NCBI GenBank assembly: GCA_963920635.1 | Contig: OY987303.1 | Location: forward strand, 57,002,278 to 57,066,277 | Length of the DNA: 64,000 bases | Reading direction: 5' to 3' | Origin: Pseudeuparius sepicola | Lineage: Eukaryota > Arthropoda > Insecta > Coleoptera > Anthribidae | Shown here: in pieces, positions 10,765 through 23,500 of the stretch | Layout of the letters: every line of letters begins with the position of its first letter | Numbering within the stretch: the first letter of the stretch is position 1 | The notes under the pieces: generated by a model | What the model was told of the DNA's origin: nothing | Database searches by the model: none | What the model saw: the letters and a program-made list of their open reading frames with translations, nothing else | Program-made: the position numbers and the translations under genes

Positions 10765-11956
10765 TAGAGTAACCCAAATATGCAACACGCATATTTTGCA
10801 TATGTAGCATATTATATGCATTTTTTAAATATTTGCATATATCTTTAAAATATGGCATATAGTGCATAATTGAAAGAATTTAGGATAATTTACATCTTGA
10901 GCAGGCGTTTCATTCATTTTTGGGAACAGGGGTCGGTGTCTAGGTAGGTACCTGGTTTTCCCAAAATAATATAAGTAAATTATAATTTTATGGGCACTAA
11001 TCCTGGTGATCTGAAAACGAAGAAACTAGGTATTTATACCTATTTAACAAAGTACAATTATTGAAAAGGACAGAATAAATTATAGATAGGTAAATATTTA
11101 ATACGAAGGATAATCCATTTCTGCATTTTATTTCTGATTCTGGGAGAATTTTTGCCAACTCAAAGATCTAATTTCAGAATTTTCGAACCAATCTTCCCAG
11201 TCTCTTACAGATGTTAAACAACTATTCGAAAACAAGGAAATAAAGAAACAACTTTCCTTTCTAAAAGCAAATTATTGCTTTCTTTCTAAAACAATAACAC
11301 AAATGGAGGAATCTAATTTGCCATTAACCCGAAGTGTAGAACTGGCAAAAAAATCTGAGGTTGCTTTTCAAAATGTCGCAGGTAAAATTGGGGACAAAAT
11401 ATTTCAAAAATTTAGAAATGTGATGGAAAAAAATAGTGGGTTTCAGTTTCTTAGCCAAGTAGCAAATATTTTAAAGGGAGATTTTACCGAATCCATCGAT
11501 TTGGATCCTGTGATAGTGAGCAATTTTAAAAGCGCACCTCTTACATCGGTTGATAAGGATAGGAGTTTCTCCATTTATAATTTTTTATATTCTGATAGAG
11601 TACAAAATTTTTTAATTGAGAATTTTGAGCAACATTTAGTGGTTTATTGTTTTTACAACTAAATTTCAACCTGATTTTTATAATTTATAATAAGTCATAT
11701 TTAGATTTAGTTCAATCGCCCTGTATGTAAAAAATTTAAAATAAAATATTGTTACTTTTACTATGTATAAATGCATTAGAAATTTGTATGTATATTATAA
11801 ATATATGTTTATTTGGAAATGAAACAATAAATTTATATTTTTAAATTATTTCTTAATTTGCATATTTTCAACATTTTCCTGCATATTTTGACTAAATTAT
11901 TTGCATATTTATGCCCATATTTTTAGGGTTTCGACTTGCATATTTGGGTTACTCTA
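10765..11956 (+). mobile_element. hAT transposon, internally deleted, copy 2
   Basis: The termini TAGAGTAACCCAAATATGCA and its reverse complement are as in copy 1. A perfect 8-bp target duplication GTAATAAA flanks the element (10757-10764 and 11957-11964). The subterminal GCATAT motifs are the same. The first 230 bp match copy 1 up to the ATG at about 10990. Different internal sequence follows (about 10998-11143, possibly intron or 5' coding sequence of the parent), then the shared transposase C-terminus. The inverted paralogue B has no element at this place, giving an empty site. Confidence 0.95.
11138..11662 (+). pseudogene. hAT transposase C-terminal fragment (frame intact)
   Basis: An uninterrupted frame of about 174 codons, following a TGA at 11135-11137, covers the last part of a hAT transposase. 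It ends in the dimerisation region (TSVDKDRSFSIYNFLYSDR) and a TAA at 11660-11662. It keeps the glutamine codon and the two bases whose loss broke copy 1, so it is the better guide to the parental reading frame. The CxxH/RWGT region and everything before it are deleted. No proper start codon precedes the preserved part; the ATG at 11303 is internal to the domain. It cannot be a functional transposase. Confidence 0.85.
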
Positions 11957-12304
11957 GTAATAAAGTATACAGATATTACGCCGGCGCGCGCTGAATATCG
12001 GGCATGGGGGAAAATAGCGTACGTAAACACGGCAAAAATCTTTCAAAATTTTGTTTTTTCGGCGGGTTTTCGCGAAGTTTCGATGTTGAAAAGGTGCAAA
12101 ATATTGTGGTGATTAGTTTGAGCTGCGTACAGTAAAAATTCATTCTGATTACAACCACAAATATCGTCGTGAAATCCAGGATGTCAAAAATAATTGGTGG
12201 TGTATTACACCATTGGAAATAATTACTGAATTTGTATTCAATTATCCTCGAAATTATCTCAATGTTTGGTATTATTTTTCATAATAATTGTCTAATGGAT
12301 ATCT

Positions 12305-13345
12305 CAAGGTATTAAGATATATATATATTTTCTTCGCTCTATTTAAAAAAAGTCAAAAACATAAAAATACATAAAAGTTAAAGTTAGTTTGCGCAATTTT
12401 TTGATAATGAATCCAGCCCGATAATTTTTTTGAAATGCGGGTGTGGTGATTGAAAATTTTCAAAATGTGTATTGTCAACATCGACAAACGTGCAAATTTG
12501 TAGGTACAAAAGGAAAAATTATTAGGTATGTTTTTTATTCCGGCAAACAGATCCATGTTTGAGCAGAACGCTGTATACCCGTGGAAACAGATACCCTTGT
12601 TTTGTACCTCCATCCTCGGGCGTTTTTGCATTTAATGCTCTTGTTCGCCGTTTTCATTAGTCCACATGAAAGAACCGTAGACCGTACAAAATGTTCAAAA
12701 ACACGGTATGGATAGATGAACAAACAAAACTCGGGGTATTTATACGGTCTCTAATGCAGTGGCGTGTGCTGTTCTTATATCTAAACACTAATATACCCCG
12801 ATTACTGTAAGCGTCAGGATTTTGTTAGATGATATTTTCTACGAATATCCCTACCTCACAATTTTCTGTAATTATCGGTATAACAATGTGGCATGTGTTG
12901 CAACCAGTTAAGGACGTCACTTATAGGTTGATTTACAGTCACAAAAATGAACTTAAAGTATAATGAAATAAAATAATAAATGGACTAAAAAGTATAAAAT
13001 ACCTTAATGTTTCCTAACTACATAAAGATTATATTGTACTGCAAATCTAGTACATGCGTCCCACGTTTTTATTTTTCTTGTCTCAACATTGTCATTAAAA
13101 GCTCAGAAATCGGCACTGAAGTAACCCATTATTGTATGATTTTTTTCAATAAGTAGGCCTTGACGAGATGTAAACATCAAACGTCAGACTCGGAGCCATT
13201 GCCCGTCAAAAGTGATCAAATATTAAAAACCCGGCCGATAAAAGCCCATTTAACTTTTCGTACACATTGCGAAATTGTTACCTATAGCAATCTGTCAGTA
13301 TACATATTTTAGTAGGTTTGGATATAAACCTATTTTTCATGAATG
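12305..13345. other. No gene recognised
   Basis: AT-rich sequence with only short unrelated frames. A lone CGGCACTGAAGT motif near 13110 matches the arms of the foldback element just downstream. Confidence 0.4.
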
Positions 13346-13500
13346 TTTTTTTGCCTAATAAATCATTTTTTCCGGTTTCAAAAAAATATGATATGTACCT
13401 CGGCACTGAAGTTCTTTTCACGACTCATGTAGTTTATTTTCCTCGGCAACTAAATTCCACATGGGCAATAAAATGTCGAACTTCAGTGCCCTGGCAGATA
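13346..13500. mobile_element. Small foldback MITE, copy 1
   Basis: Perfect 13-bp arms GGCACTGAAGTTC (13402-13414) and GAACTTCAGTGCC (13478-13490) sit in a longer imperfect palindrome with CATGT/ACATG blocks. Its reverse complement matches the foldback at 32456-32636, including TGGAATTTAGTTGCCGAGG and the TTTGCCTAATAAA flank. Target duplications are not clear. Confidence 0.72.
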
Positions 13501-15224
13501 AATAACTATTATACTTTTTAGTCTGTTTTTATATTATTATATTATTTTATTTTACTTTTATTCCTTTTTCAAAACGTGGTTTATTAAAAAAAATAATTTT
13601 TTTATTATTTTCTGCTTTTTAGTCTTGTGTTTGAAATTTTTTAACGTTACTTGTTGCTGCTGCTGTACTTGTTCACAGTTCTTTCGTCTTTTCTCTCTCT
13701 CTCTCTATCTCTTACACCCCTAATGATGTAATTTAAAACATGTTGCAAACTGTTAAATAATAAGTCTACTTCTTATCTGTCCGTTTGTCATCCTTTCTTT
13801 TTAACTCGTTTTTAACATGTTATTTTTATTTATTATCAGCTTATGGCAAGTGCTTATCTGTTCACCAATTTCCACTAGTCCAATCTTTTTATTTGATATT
13901 AATATTTTTTTATAATAACAAATAAATCAATAATAATATGTATATGGCGAATTAGTATTACATTGTCATCACGTTCTGAGCTATGTTGAAAGTTCCAAGT
14001 GTCTAAGTTATCGGGAAATTAGTTTAAAATCGGTTTCAAAATTTGACGAACAAACAAAATGAAGTCGTGGCAAAATATTATTGATTCATTATTTATTTTA
14101 TCCAATGTTTGTGTAATGCAATACTATTAGGTATCATGCGATCACGTATATTTTTACACCCCCCTTATTTTCTATATTTTTGAGGTTAGGAAAAAAGTTT
14201 CAGATAAAAGTTGTAGAAGTCAAAGCAAGAATTTTTCAGCGTTTATTTAGTATCAAACTGATTTTTTTAAATTGAACACCCTGTATATTTTTAGATATTT
14301 GAAATCTGCTCATTGTAACAATTTAATTTCAACATGTAACATATTTGTTTCAGCCGTTTGGAAAATATTCGACCTTGAAACTTTCAACTTTGCACTTTGT
14401 ATGTTTATTTTTTTCGAAAATGACATTCCTGCGGGTATACCGTTTGAATTTTCGTTGAACAGAGTTTATGTAGAAATTATTTTGTCTTTTACCAAGAATC
14501 TTATTATTATGATACATAACATAAGCAATAAACCAGCTGTTTATTAAATTTCTAACAAGGAATTTAATATTGTACTTTTTATTGGCAGATTCATGTAATA
14601 ATTTTCTGAGGTTCAGAATTATAAAGAAATACTTAATGGCAGCAAATTCGTATTATGTGTTTAATTATATCTAGAAGAATTCTTGTACCTATTCGCAGAA
14701 GGAAAAATTTATACAGTGTCCTCCAAAAAGTTAGTATCATAGGGGGAACATTTTTATTGAATGATTTATTTTGGAGTTCCATTTTAGAGTTAGGTACCTT
14801 TCGCTATATAAAAGATAATAAATTGATAAAGCTAGTGATATACCGATTCAGTGAAATATCGTTTGTCCTATACTTAATCCCAGACTCATGCATTCGGGTA
14901 TTCAACCTAAATCAACATTTATGCACCAAGTTTGTCTTGGAGTATTATAGTTTGACAAATGTTTGCGAATAGTTGAGGCCGCCATCTTGAATAATGCAAT
15001 GATCCGAACTCTTGGAATCCTCAGAATAACCATTAGGTTGTTCTCGGCACAATACAGACAGTATACACTGAGGCAAATGTTATAAATAAAATGCATACTT
15101 TTAGAAACGAAATATCGACGATATTTTAGTTGTTCGAACTGTAAAGTCTCGTATCATATTACTGTCTTTAATAAATAATAGGTCGGCTTCGGGAGTCTCC
15201 ACCTTAAAATAAACTTTAAGTGAT
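13501..15224. other. No gene; orphan mariner-like ends and a CT microsatellite
   Basis: There is a CT-rich simple repeat at about 13690-13710. A right-end motif ACACCCTGTATA near 14276 and a left-end-like ATACAGTGTCC near 14713 resemble mariner MITE termini but have no convincing partners. Frames such as 14272-14547 and 14655-14972 show no recognisable domain. Confidence 0.4.
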
Positions 15225-15420
15225 AATCTTCAAAATGGTTTTTCTCGCAACGTAAACGGTGATTACATGGGTTGTTTGGAAGTTTCGAAACTAGTTATGT
15301 CGTTCACACTTGAAACTCCGAAGTTGAAAGCTTATTTATTCGTTTGTCTTAGCAGCTGTTTATAATGTTCAAGCCGTTGTTAAACGTTTAATTGAGATAA
15401 CGTTGAGGCATTTACTTTGT
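15225..15420 (+). repeat. Diverged relic of the 397-bp satellite unit
   Basis: Several blocks appear in the same order as in the 397-bp array unit, with substitutions and gaps. These are GGTGATTAC (unit GGTGATTTC), TTCGAAA, TCGTTCACAC (unit GTTCGCACGC), GAAACTCC, AAGCTTATTTATTCGTTTGT (unit has TATG), GCTGTTTATAATGTTCAAGC and GTTAAACG. This single old copy lies about 2.1 kb before the array. Confidence 0.72.
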
Positions 15421-16249
15421 AAGTATGGGGCAACAGATGTTTCGAATCATTTGCATCTGATAGAAGACTCATCATTGTCAGTTTGCTTTTGAAGTATCCA
15501 AGTATCTTTCTAAGACTCCATATTCTGCATCAGGAAAATACCTTCGTACGCCTCTGTTAAATATAAGCCCTCTGGGGACATTAAGATACGTTCGACCCAT
15601 TTCTATCTAAAACTCCCCCAAAAGTCGAAATAAAACATTTTTATTGTTGGGAGCGTTGTATAAACCGTGTCTGTAACTTTGGTTGGTTCAATCAATCCAC
15701 TGGTTAGTTTTTATAATAATACTGCTTGTAGAAAGTATGTGTCTTTCCGATAAAACATCTATAAGTGAGAGAACCTTTCTTGATTATTTACAAAATAGAC
15801 CTGGCGTATCGAGTTTGAATTACTCTGTACCTCAAACTAATTTACAAATATCAGCCCTAAAAAATACCTACCTATGCTTTTTAACATGCTTTTATTAGCT
15901 TGTGACAATACAATCTTATGATGAGAGTGATTAGTCGGCGAATAGGACTCAAATAATAACAACACTGGTGGTTTCTACACAAAGCGACGTTTATGAAACC
16001 TTACCAAGTGAGGCAACCATGTGGAGGTCAAAACTACCATACTTAAAGATGTGTACATCTTACGTACGTAAAAATTAATAGCATTGAGTAAAGGATATTA
16101 TTCTATATAGGGTATACCTACAGTGTGGCATTTAAATGTGCAAGATATGGGACTTTTTTTTATTAATTGCACAACGAAAATACAAATATTCTAAAAGTTG
16201 TTCGATAATCATATTATGCGTACTTAGAATTGTTGCAAGTCAAACAGCA
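15421..16249. other. No gene recognised
   Basis: A hydrophobic stretch encoded at about 15700-15740 looks like a signal peptide, but it has no ATG in front of it and no recognisable mature protein after it. Confidence 0.4.
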
Positions 16250-16251
16250 TA

Positions 16252-16769
16252 CAGGGTAGGTCAAAAAATATAAAGATTGTACAAAAGTAAAGTACCCTTA
16301 TTTCAGGAAATTCAGCAAAATGATATTAAGAAAAGTTCTCTAGAATTAAAAGTTATGCCTAAATACCAAAACATGGCCTCCTAAAAAAAATACTTTTTGA
16401 AAAACATTAATTTTCTAAAAAAAAATTGTTTTAATATTCACCCCAAACGATTTCATAAATCAATCAAAATTAAAACAATTAAGCAAAACTTTGTTCAAAT
16501 TCAAGCATATTTGTCAAATTAACTTAGATTTTTAATTTTTTAGGGAATCACAAATTTCATGTTTGTTGCAACGATATTAAACAAAACTTTAAAATTTCAC
16601 AAAAATTCTTCTGAACAAGGTAAAACATTAGTTATGATAATGTGTATATTAAAAAATTGTCATTTAAGGAGCAAAAATCGCAAGAAAACAGTTTTCATGT
16701 TTAAATTTTTTTCCAAAATTAAAAACAAAAAAGTTAAGTGGGTGGAATATTATACTATGAATAACCCTG
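16252..16769. mobile_element. Probable mariner-like MITE, 518 bp
   Basis: The ends are CAGGGTA and (reverse complement) CAGGGTT, with TA on both outer sides (16250-16251 and 16770-16771). The inverted similarity stops after about 7 bp, so the pairing rests on the TA flanks and the common CAGGGT terminus. No transposase domain is recognisable inside. Confidence 0.45.
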
Positions 16770-16787
16770 TATATTAAAATAAATTTT

Positions 16788-17356
16788 TATTATACTTTGA
16801 AAACACCTTATTGTCATCTGTTTTAGCAATAATGAAAGATGGTTTTTTTCGGGCTAGCGCACGGAAACAGCGCATGGAAAAACTTTCCGTGCGCTGAATA
16901 AAAATACCGAATATATGGCTTTAAAATAGAAATATACAGCAAAGTGAACTAAATTTAAGAACCTCTATATGCTCTCTGATATTTAACATGTACCAATATT
17001 TAGATACATTTCTGTAATATTTTTGACGTTTTATTCACCTTATCTGACAATAACTAATTTACAACAAAGCACCTTTGAAATAATTTGAGAGTAACCATGG
17101 AAACGCATCATACATACCAAACACTATATTGCCTGCATTGTTTATTTTTTGTCAATTAAATTTATTACAATATGCCGATAAAATGTTTTAAGTTTCCGTT
17201 TTCAAAGAAGTATAATAAAAAATATCGTTCATTACACGTCCAGAAATAGATTTTCCGTGCTTGCATGACTTCCCGTGTTCGGCTGCGCCTCACACGGGAA
17301 TTTGTCACGCGCGCACGGAAAAATCTTTATTTCCAGACTCGTAATGAAATATACTA
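16788..17356. mobile_element. TATTATAC-type MITE, copy 1 (569 bp)
   Basis: This is homologous over its length to 30489-31012, and the similarity stops at the same points on both sides. The ends are short imperfect inverted repeats: TATTATACTT on the left and TAGTATATTTC on the right, reverse-complemented. It contains a hairpin with 12-bp arms, AGCGCACGGAAA/TTTCCGTGCGCT (16856-16867, 16884-16895). A second hairpin of about 125 bp (17228-17352) has arms sharing TTCATTAC, CCAGAAATA-like and TTTTCCGTGC blocks. Copy 2 lacks about 77 bp of that second hairpin. No coding potential. Confidence 0.75.
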
Positions 17357-17524
17357 TTGAATTCAATTTGGCAGAGCTACTGTTAATAATATCTTTTTAA
17401 TTTAGGAAATACCTACTAATATTAGGTAACTTAGATAAAGACTAACATAATTTGTGAAACGGAATTGAGTTGGTGTTTGTTAAATCGTTATAATAACTTG
17501 CGTGTTTTTCAGTTTTCTTAAGTC

Positions 17525-20500
17525 TGCGTTTTATTATTATGTCACTACAGCCTTTATAGTCTAACAGTTCTTTCACGGCCCCAGTTGCTTTAGCCATCGA
17601 ATAACGCAGAAAGAACCTTATCTGCATAAACCTTTTTCCAATTTTCCGAGATTCCCGCGAAGGTGATTTCCCCGGCCACGTAAGTACCTACGCGGATCGT
17701 ATCGAAAGTTTACAACTGTAAAGTTCGCACGCGAAACTCCCGGATCTCGGAAGCTTATTTATGCGTTTGTCTCAGCCCGGCTGTTCGCTGTTTATAATGT
17801 GCAAACCCTGCTTAACCGCTTAGCTGTGACTATGAGAAGTGCTCGCGGATTTACGCGGAGATCAGCATCGATTTGGAGCTCGAAACGTTTGTCAAACAAA
17901 TAACACATATTTGCAATATTTTGCGTTTTATTATTATGTCACCACAGCCTTTATAGTCTAACAGTTCTTTCACGGCCCCAGTTGCTTTAGCCATCGAATA
18001 ACGCAGAAAGAACCTTATCTGCATAAACCTTTTTCCAATTTTCCGAGATTCCCGCGAAGGTGATTTCCCCGGCCACGTAAGTACCTACGCGGATCGTATC
18101 GAAAGTTTACAACTGTAAAGTTCGCACGCGAAACTCCCGGATCTCGGAAGCTTATTTATGCGTTTGTCTCAGCCCGGCTGTTCGCTGTTTATAATGTGCA
18201 AACCCTGCTTAACCGCTTAGCTGTGACTATGAGAAGTGCTCGCGGATTTACGCGGAGATCAGCATCGATTTGGAGCTCGAAACGTTTGTCAAACAAATAA
18301 CACATATTTGCAATATTTTGCGTTTTATTATTATGTCACCACAGCCTTTATAGTCTAACAGTTCTTTCACGGCCCCAGTTGCTTTAGCCATCGAATAACG
18401 GAGAAAGAACCTTATCTGCATAAACCTTTTTCCAATTTTCCGAGATTCCCGCGAAGGTGATTTCCCCGGCCACGTAAGTACCTACGCGGATCGTATCGAA
18501 AGTTTACAACTGTAAAGTTCGCACGCGAAACTCCCGGATCTCGGAAGCTTATTTATGCGTTTGTCTCAGCCCGGCTGTTCGCTGTTTATAATGTGCAAAC
18601 CCTGCTTAACCGCTTAGCTGTGACTATGAGAAGTGCTCGCGGATTTACGCGGAGATCAGCATCGATTTGGAGCTCGAAACGTTTGTCAAACAAATAACAC
18701 ATATTTGCAATATTTTGCGTTTTATTATTATGTCACCACAGCCTTTATAGTCTAACAGTTCTTTCACGGCCCCAGTTGCTTTAGCCATCGAATAACGCAG
18801 AAAGAACCTTATCTGCATAAACCTTTTTCCAATTTTCCGAGATTCCCGCGAAGGTGATTTCCCCGGCCACGTAAGTACCTACGCGGATCGTATCGAAAGT
18901 TTACAACTGTAAAGTTCGCACGCGAAACTCCCGGATCTCGGAAGCTTATTTATGCGTTTGTCTCAGCCCGGCTGTTCGCTGTTTATAATGTGCAAACCCT
19001 GCTTAACCGCTTAGCTGTGACTATGAGAAGTGCTCGCGGATTTACGCGGAGATCAGCATCGATTTGGAGCTCGAAACGTTTGTCAAACAAATAACACATA
19101 TTTGCAATATTTTGCGTTTATTATTATGTCACTACAGCCTTTATAGTCTAACAGTTCTTTCACGGCCCCAGTTGCTTTAGCCATCGAATAACGCAGAAAG
19201 AACCTTATCTGCATAAACCTTTTTCCAATTTTCCGAGATTCCCGCGAAGGTGATTTCCCCGGCCACGTAAGTACCTACGCGGATCGTATCGAAAGTTTAC
19301 AACTGTAAAGTTCGCACGCGAAACTCCCGGATCTCGGAAGCTTATTTATGCGTTTGTCTCAGCCCGGCTGTTCGCTGTTTATAATGTGCAAACCCTGCTT
19401 AACCGCTTAGCTGTGACTATGAGAAGTGCTCGCGGATTTACGCGGAGATCAGCATCGATTTGGAGCTCGAAACGTTTGTCAAACAAATAACACATATTTG
19501 CAATATTTTGCGTTTTATTATTATGTCACCACAGCCTTTATAGTCTAACAGTTCTTTCACGGCCCCAGTTGCTTTAGCCATCGAATAACGGAGAAAGAAC
19601 CTTATCTGCATAAACCTTTTTCCAATTTTCCGAGATTCCCGCGAAGGTGATTTCCCCGGCCACGTAAGTACCTACGCGGATCGTATCGAAAGTTTACAAC
19701 TGTAAAGTTCGCACGCGAAACTCCCGGATCTCGGAAGCTTATTTATGCGTTTGTCTCAGCCCGGCTGTTCGCTGTTTATAATGTGCAAACCCTGCTTAAC
19801 CGCTTAGCTGTGACTATGAGAAGTGCTCGCGGATTTACGCGGAGATCAGCATCGATTTGGAGCTCGAAACGTTTGTCAAACAAATAACACATATTTGCAA
19901 TATTTTGCGTTTATTATTATGTCACTACAGCCTTTATAGTCTAACAGTTCTTTCACGGCCCCAGTTGCTTTAGCCATCGAATAACGCAGAAAGAACCTTA
20001 TCTGCATAAACCTTTTTCCAATTTTCCGAGATTCCCGCGAAGGTGATTTCCCCGGCCACGTAAGTACCTACGCGGATCGTATCGAAAGTTTACAACTGTA
20101 AAGTTCGCACGCGAAACTCCCGGATCTCGGAAGCTTATTTATGCGTTTGTCTCAGCCCGGCTGTTCGCTGTTTATAATGTGCAAACCCTGCTTAACCGCT
20201 TAGCTGTGACTATGAGAAGTGCTCGCGGATTTACGCGGAGATCAGCATCGATTTGGAGCTCGAAACGTTTGTCAAACAAATAACACATATTTGCAATATT
20301 TTGCGTTTTATTATTATGTCACCACAGCCTTTATAGTCTAACAGTTCTTTCACGGCCCCAGTTGCTTTAGCCATCGAATAACGGAGAAAGAACCTTATCT
20401 GCATAAACCTTTTTCCAATTTTCCGAGATTCCCGCGAAGGTGATTTCCCCGGCCACGTAAGTACCTACGCGGATCGTATCGAAAGTTTACAACTGTAAAG

Positions 20501-23500
20501 TTCGCACGCGAAACTCCCGGATCTCGGAAGCTTATTTATGCGTTTGTCTCAGCCCGGCTGTTCGCTGTTTATAATGTGCAAACCCTGCTTAACCGCTTAG
20601 CTGTGACTATGAGAAGTGCTCGCGGATTTACGCGGAGATCAGCATCGATTTGGAGCTCGAAACGTTTGTCAAACAAATAACACATATTTGCAATATTTTG
20701 CGTTTTATTATTATGTCACCACAGCCTTTATAGTCTAACAGTTCTTTCACGGCCCCAGTTGCTTTAGCCATCGAATAACGCAGAAAGAACCTTATCTGCA
20801 TAAACCTTTTTCCAATTTTCCGAGATTCCCGCGAAGGTGATTTCCCCGGCCACGTAAGTACCTACGCGGATCGTATCGAAAGTTTACAACTGTAAAGTTC
20901 GCACGCGAAACTCCCGGATCTCGGAAGCTTATTTATGCGTTTGTCTCAGCCCGGCTGTTCGCTGTTTATAATGTGCAAACCCTGCTTAACCGCTTAGCTG
21001 TGACTATGAGAAGTGCTCGCGGATTTACGCGGAGATCAGCATCGATTTGGAGCTCGAAACGTTTGTCAAACAAATAACACATATTTGCAATATTTTGCGT
21101 TTTATTATTATGTCACCACAGCCTTTATAGTCTAACAGTTCTTTCACGGCCCCAGTTGCTTTAGCCATCGAATAACGGAGAAAGAACCTTATCTGCATAA
21201 ACCTTTTTCCAATTTTCCGAGATTCCCGCGAAGGTGATTTCCCCGGCCACGTAAGTACCTACGCGGATCGTATCGAAAGTTTACAACTGTAAAGTTCGCA
21301 CGCGAAACTCCCGGATCTCGGAAGCTTATTTATGCGTTTGTCTCAGCCCGGCTGTTCGCTGTTTATAATGTGCAAACCCTGCTTAACCGCTTAGCTGTGA
21401 CTATGAGAAGTGCTCGCGGATTTACGCGGAGATCAGCATCGATTTGGAGCTCGAAACGTTTGTCAAACAAATAACACATATTTGCAATATTTTGCGTTTT
21501 ATTATTATGTCACCACAGCCTTTATAGTCTAACAGTTCTTTCACGGCCCCAGTTGCTTTAGCCATCGAATAACGCAGAAAGAACCTTATCTGCATAAACC
21601 TTTTTCCAATTTTCCGAGATTCCCGCGAAGGTGATTTCCCCGGCCACGTAAGTACCTACGCGGATCGTATCGAAAGTTTACAACTGTAAAGTTCGCACGC
21701 GAAACTCCCGGATCTCGGAAGCTTATTTATGCGTTTGTCTCAGCCCGGCTGTTCGCTGTTTATAATGTGCAAACCCTGCTTAACCGCTTAGCTGTGACTA
21801 TGAGAAGTGCTCGCGGATTTACGCGGAGATCAGCATCGATTTGGAGCTCGAAACGTTTGTCAAACAAATAACACATATTTGCAATATTTTGCGTTTTATT
21901 ATTATGTCACCACAGCCTTTATAGTCTAACAGTTCTTTCACGGCCCCAGTTGCTTTAGCCATCGAATAACGCAGAAAGAACCTTATCTGCATAAACCTTT
22001 TTCCAATTTTCCGAGATTCCCGCGAAGGTGATTTCCCCGGCCACGTAAGGACCTACGCGGATCGTATCGAAAGTTTACAACTGTAAAGTTCGCACGCGAA
22101 ACTCCCGGATCTCGGAAGCTTATTTATGCGTTTGTCTCAGCCCGGCTGTTCGCTGTTTATAATGTGCAAACCCTGCTTAACCGCTTAGCTGTGACTATGA
22201 GAAGTGCTCGCGGATTTACGCGGAGATCAGCATCGATTTGGAGCTCGAAACGTTTGTCAAACAAATAACACATATTTGCAATATTTTGCGTTTATTATTA
22301 TGTCACTACAGCCTTTATAGTCTAACAGTTCTTTCACGGCCCCAGTTGCTTTAGCCATCGAATAACGGAGAAAGAACCTTATCTGCATAAACCTTTTTCC
22401 AATTTTCCGAGATTCCCGCGAAGGTGATTTCCCCGGCCACGTAAGTACCTACGCGGATCGTATCGAAAGTTTACAACTGTAAAGTTCGCACGCGAAACTC
22501 CCGGATCTCGGAAGCTTATTTATGCGTTTGTCTCAGCCCGGCTGTTCGCTGTTTATAATGTGCAAACCCTGCTTAACCGCTTAGCTGTGACTATGAGAAG
22601 TGCTCGCGGATTTACGCGGAGATCAGCATCGATTTGGAGCTCGAAACGTTTGTCAAACAAATAACACATATTTGCAATATTTTGCGTTTTATTATTATGT
22701 CACCACAGCCTTTATAGTCTAACAGTTCTTTCACGGCCCCAGTTGCTTTAGCCATCGAATAACGCAGAAAGAACCTTATCTGCATAAACCTTTTTCCAAT
22801 TTTCCGAGATTCCCGCGAAGGTGATTTCCCCGGCCACGTAAGTACCTACGCGGATCGTATCGAAAGTTTACAACTGTAAAGTTCGCACGCGAAACTCCCG
22901 GATCTCGGAAGCTTATTTATGCGTTTGTCTCAGCCCGGCTGTTCGCTGTTTATAATGTGCAAACCCTGCTTAACCGCTTAGCTGTGACTATGAGAAGTGC
23001 TCGCGGATTTACGCGGAGATCAGCATCGATTTGGAGCTCGAAACGTTTGTCAAACAAATAACACATATTTGCAATATTTTGCGTTTATTATTATGTCACT
23101 ACAGCCTTTATAGTCTAACAGTTCTTTCACGGCCCCAGTTGCTTTAGCCATCGAATAACGCAGAAAGAACCTTATCTGCATAAACCTTTTTCCAATTTTC
23201 CGAGATTCCCGCGAAGGTGATTTCCCCGGCCACGTAAGTACCTACGCGGATCGTATCGAAAGTTTACAACTGTAAAGTTCGCACGCGAAACTCCCGGATC
23301 TCGGAAGCTTATTTATGCGTTTGTCTCAGCCCGGCTGTTCGCTGTTTATAATGTGCAAACCCTGCTTAACCGCTTAGCTGTGACTATGAGAAGTGCTCGC
23401 GGATTTACGCGGAGATCAGCATCGATTTGGAGCTCGAAACGTTTGTCAAACAAATAACACATATTTGCAATATTTTGCGTTTTATTATTATGTCACCACA

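Larger units (their letters stand above)
9924..12304 (+). repeat. Paralogous segment A (inverted partner at 26440-28892)
   Basis: After removing insertions, this segment aligns in inverted orientation with 26440-28892. Shared landmarks include CATAAGGTCATTTGGT (9939-9954), AAAAGAGACAAGTAGATGAC (about 10225-10243), CATTCATTGTATCGAT, the ATCGATATTCGCTTG block, CTATGTGAAACCGCC (about 10719-10733), TTTTCGCGAAGTTTCGATGTTG and TTGTCTAATGGATATCT (about 12288-12304). Segment A carries a hAT insertion (10765-11956) that B lacks, and about 250 bp at 9960-10225 without a counterpart in B. No gene is recognisable in the shared sequence. It is either an old dispersed repeat or an inverted segmental duplication. 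Confidence 0.82.

Noticed and set aside
14272..14547. 91-residue open frame next to an ACACCCTGTATA transposon end
   Set aside because: AT-rich frame with no recognised motif; probably interior of a degraded MITE.
15683..15898. Possible secreted protein (hydrophobic N-terminus)
   Set aside because: The frame starts at TTG, the first ATG lies after the hydrophobic stretch, and there is no convincing donor or further exon.
17261..17272. CTTGCATGACTT shared between the MITE hairpin and the 148-bp satellite
   Set aside because: A single 12-bp match is near chance expectation for sequences of this size, and flanking bases do not match.
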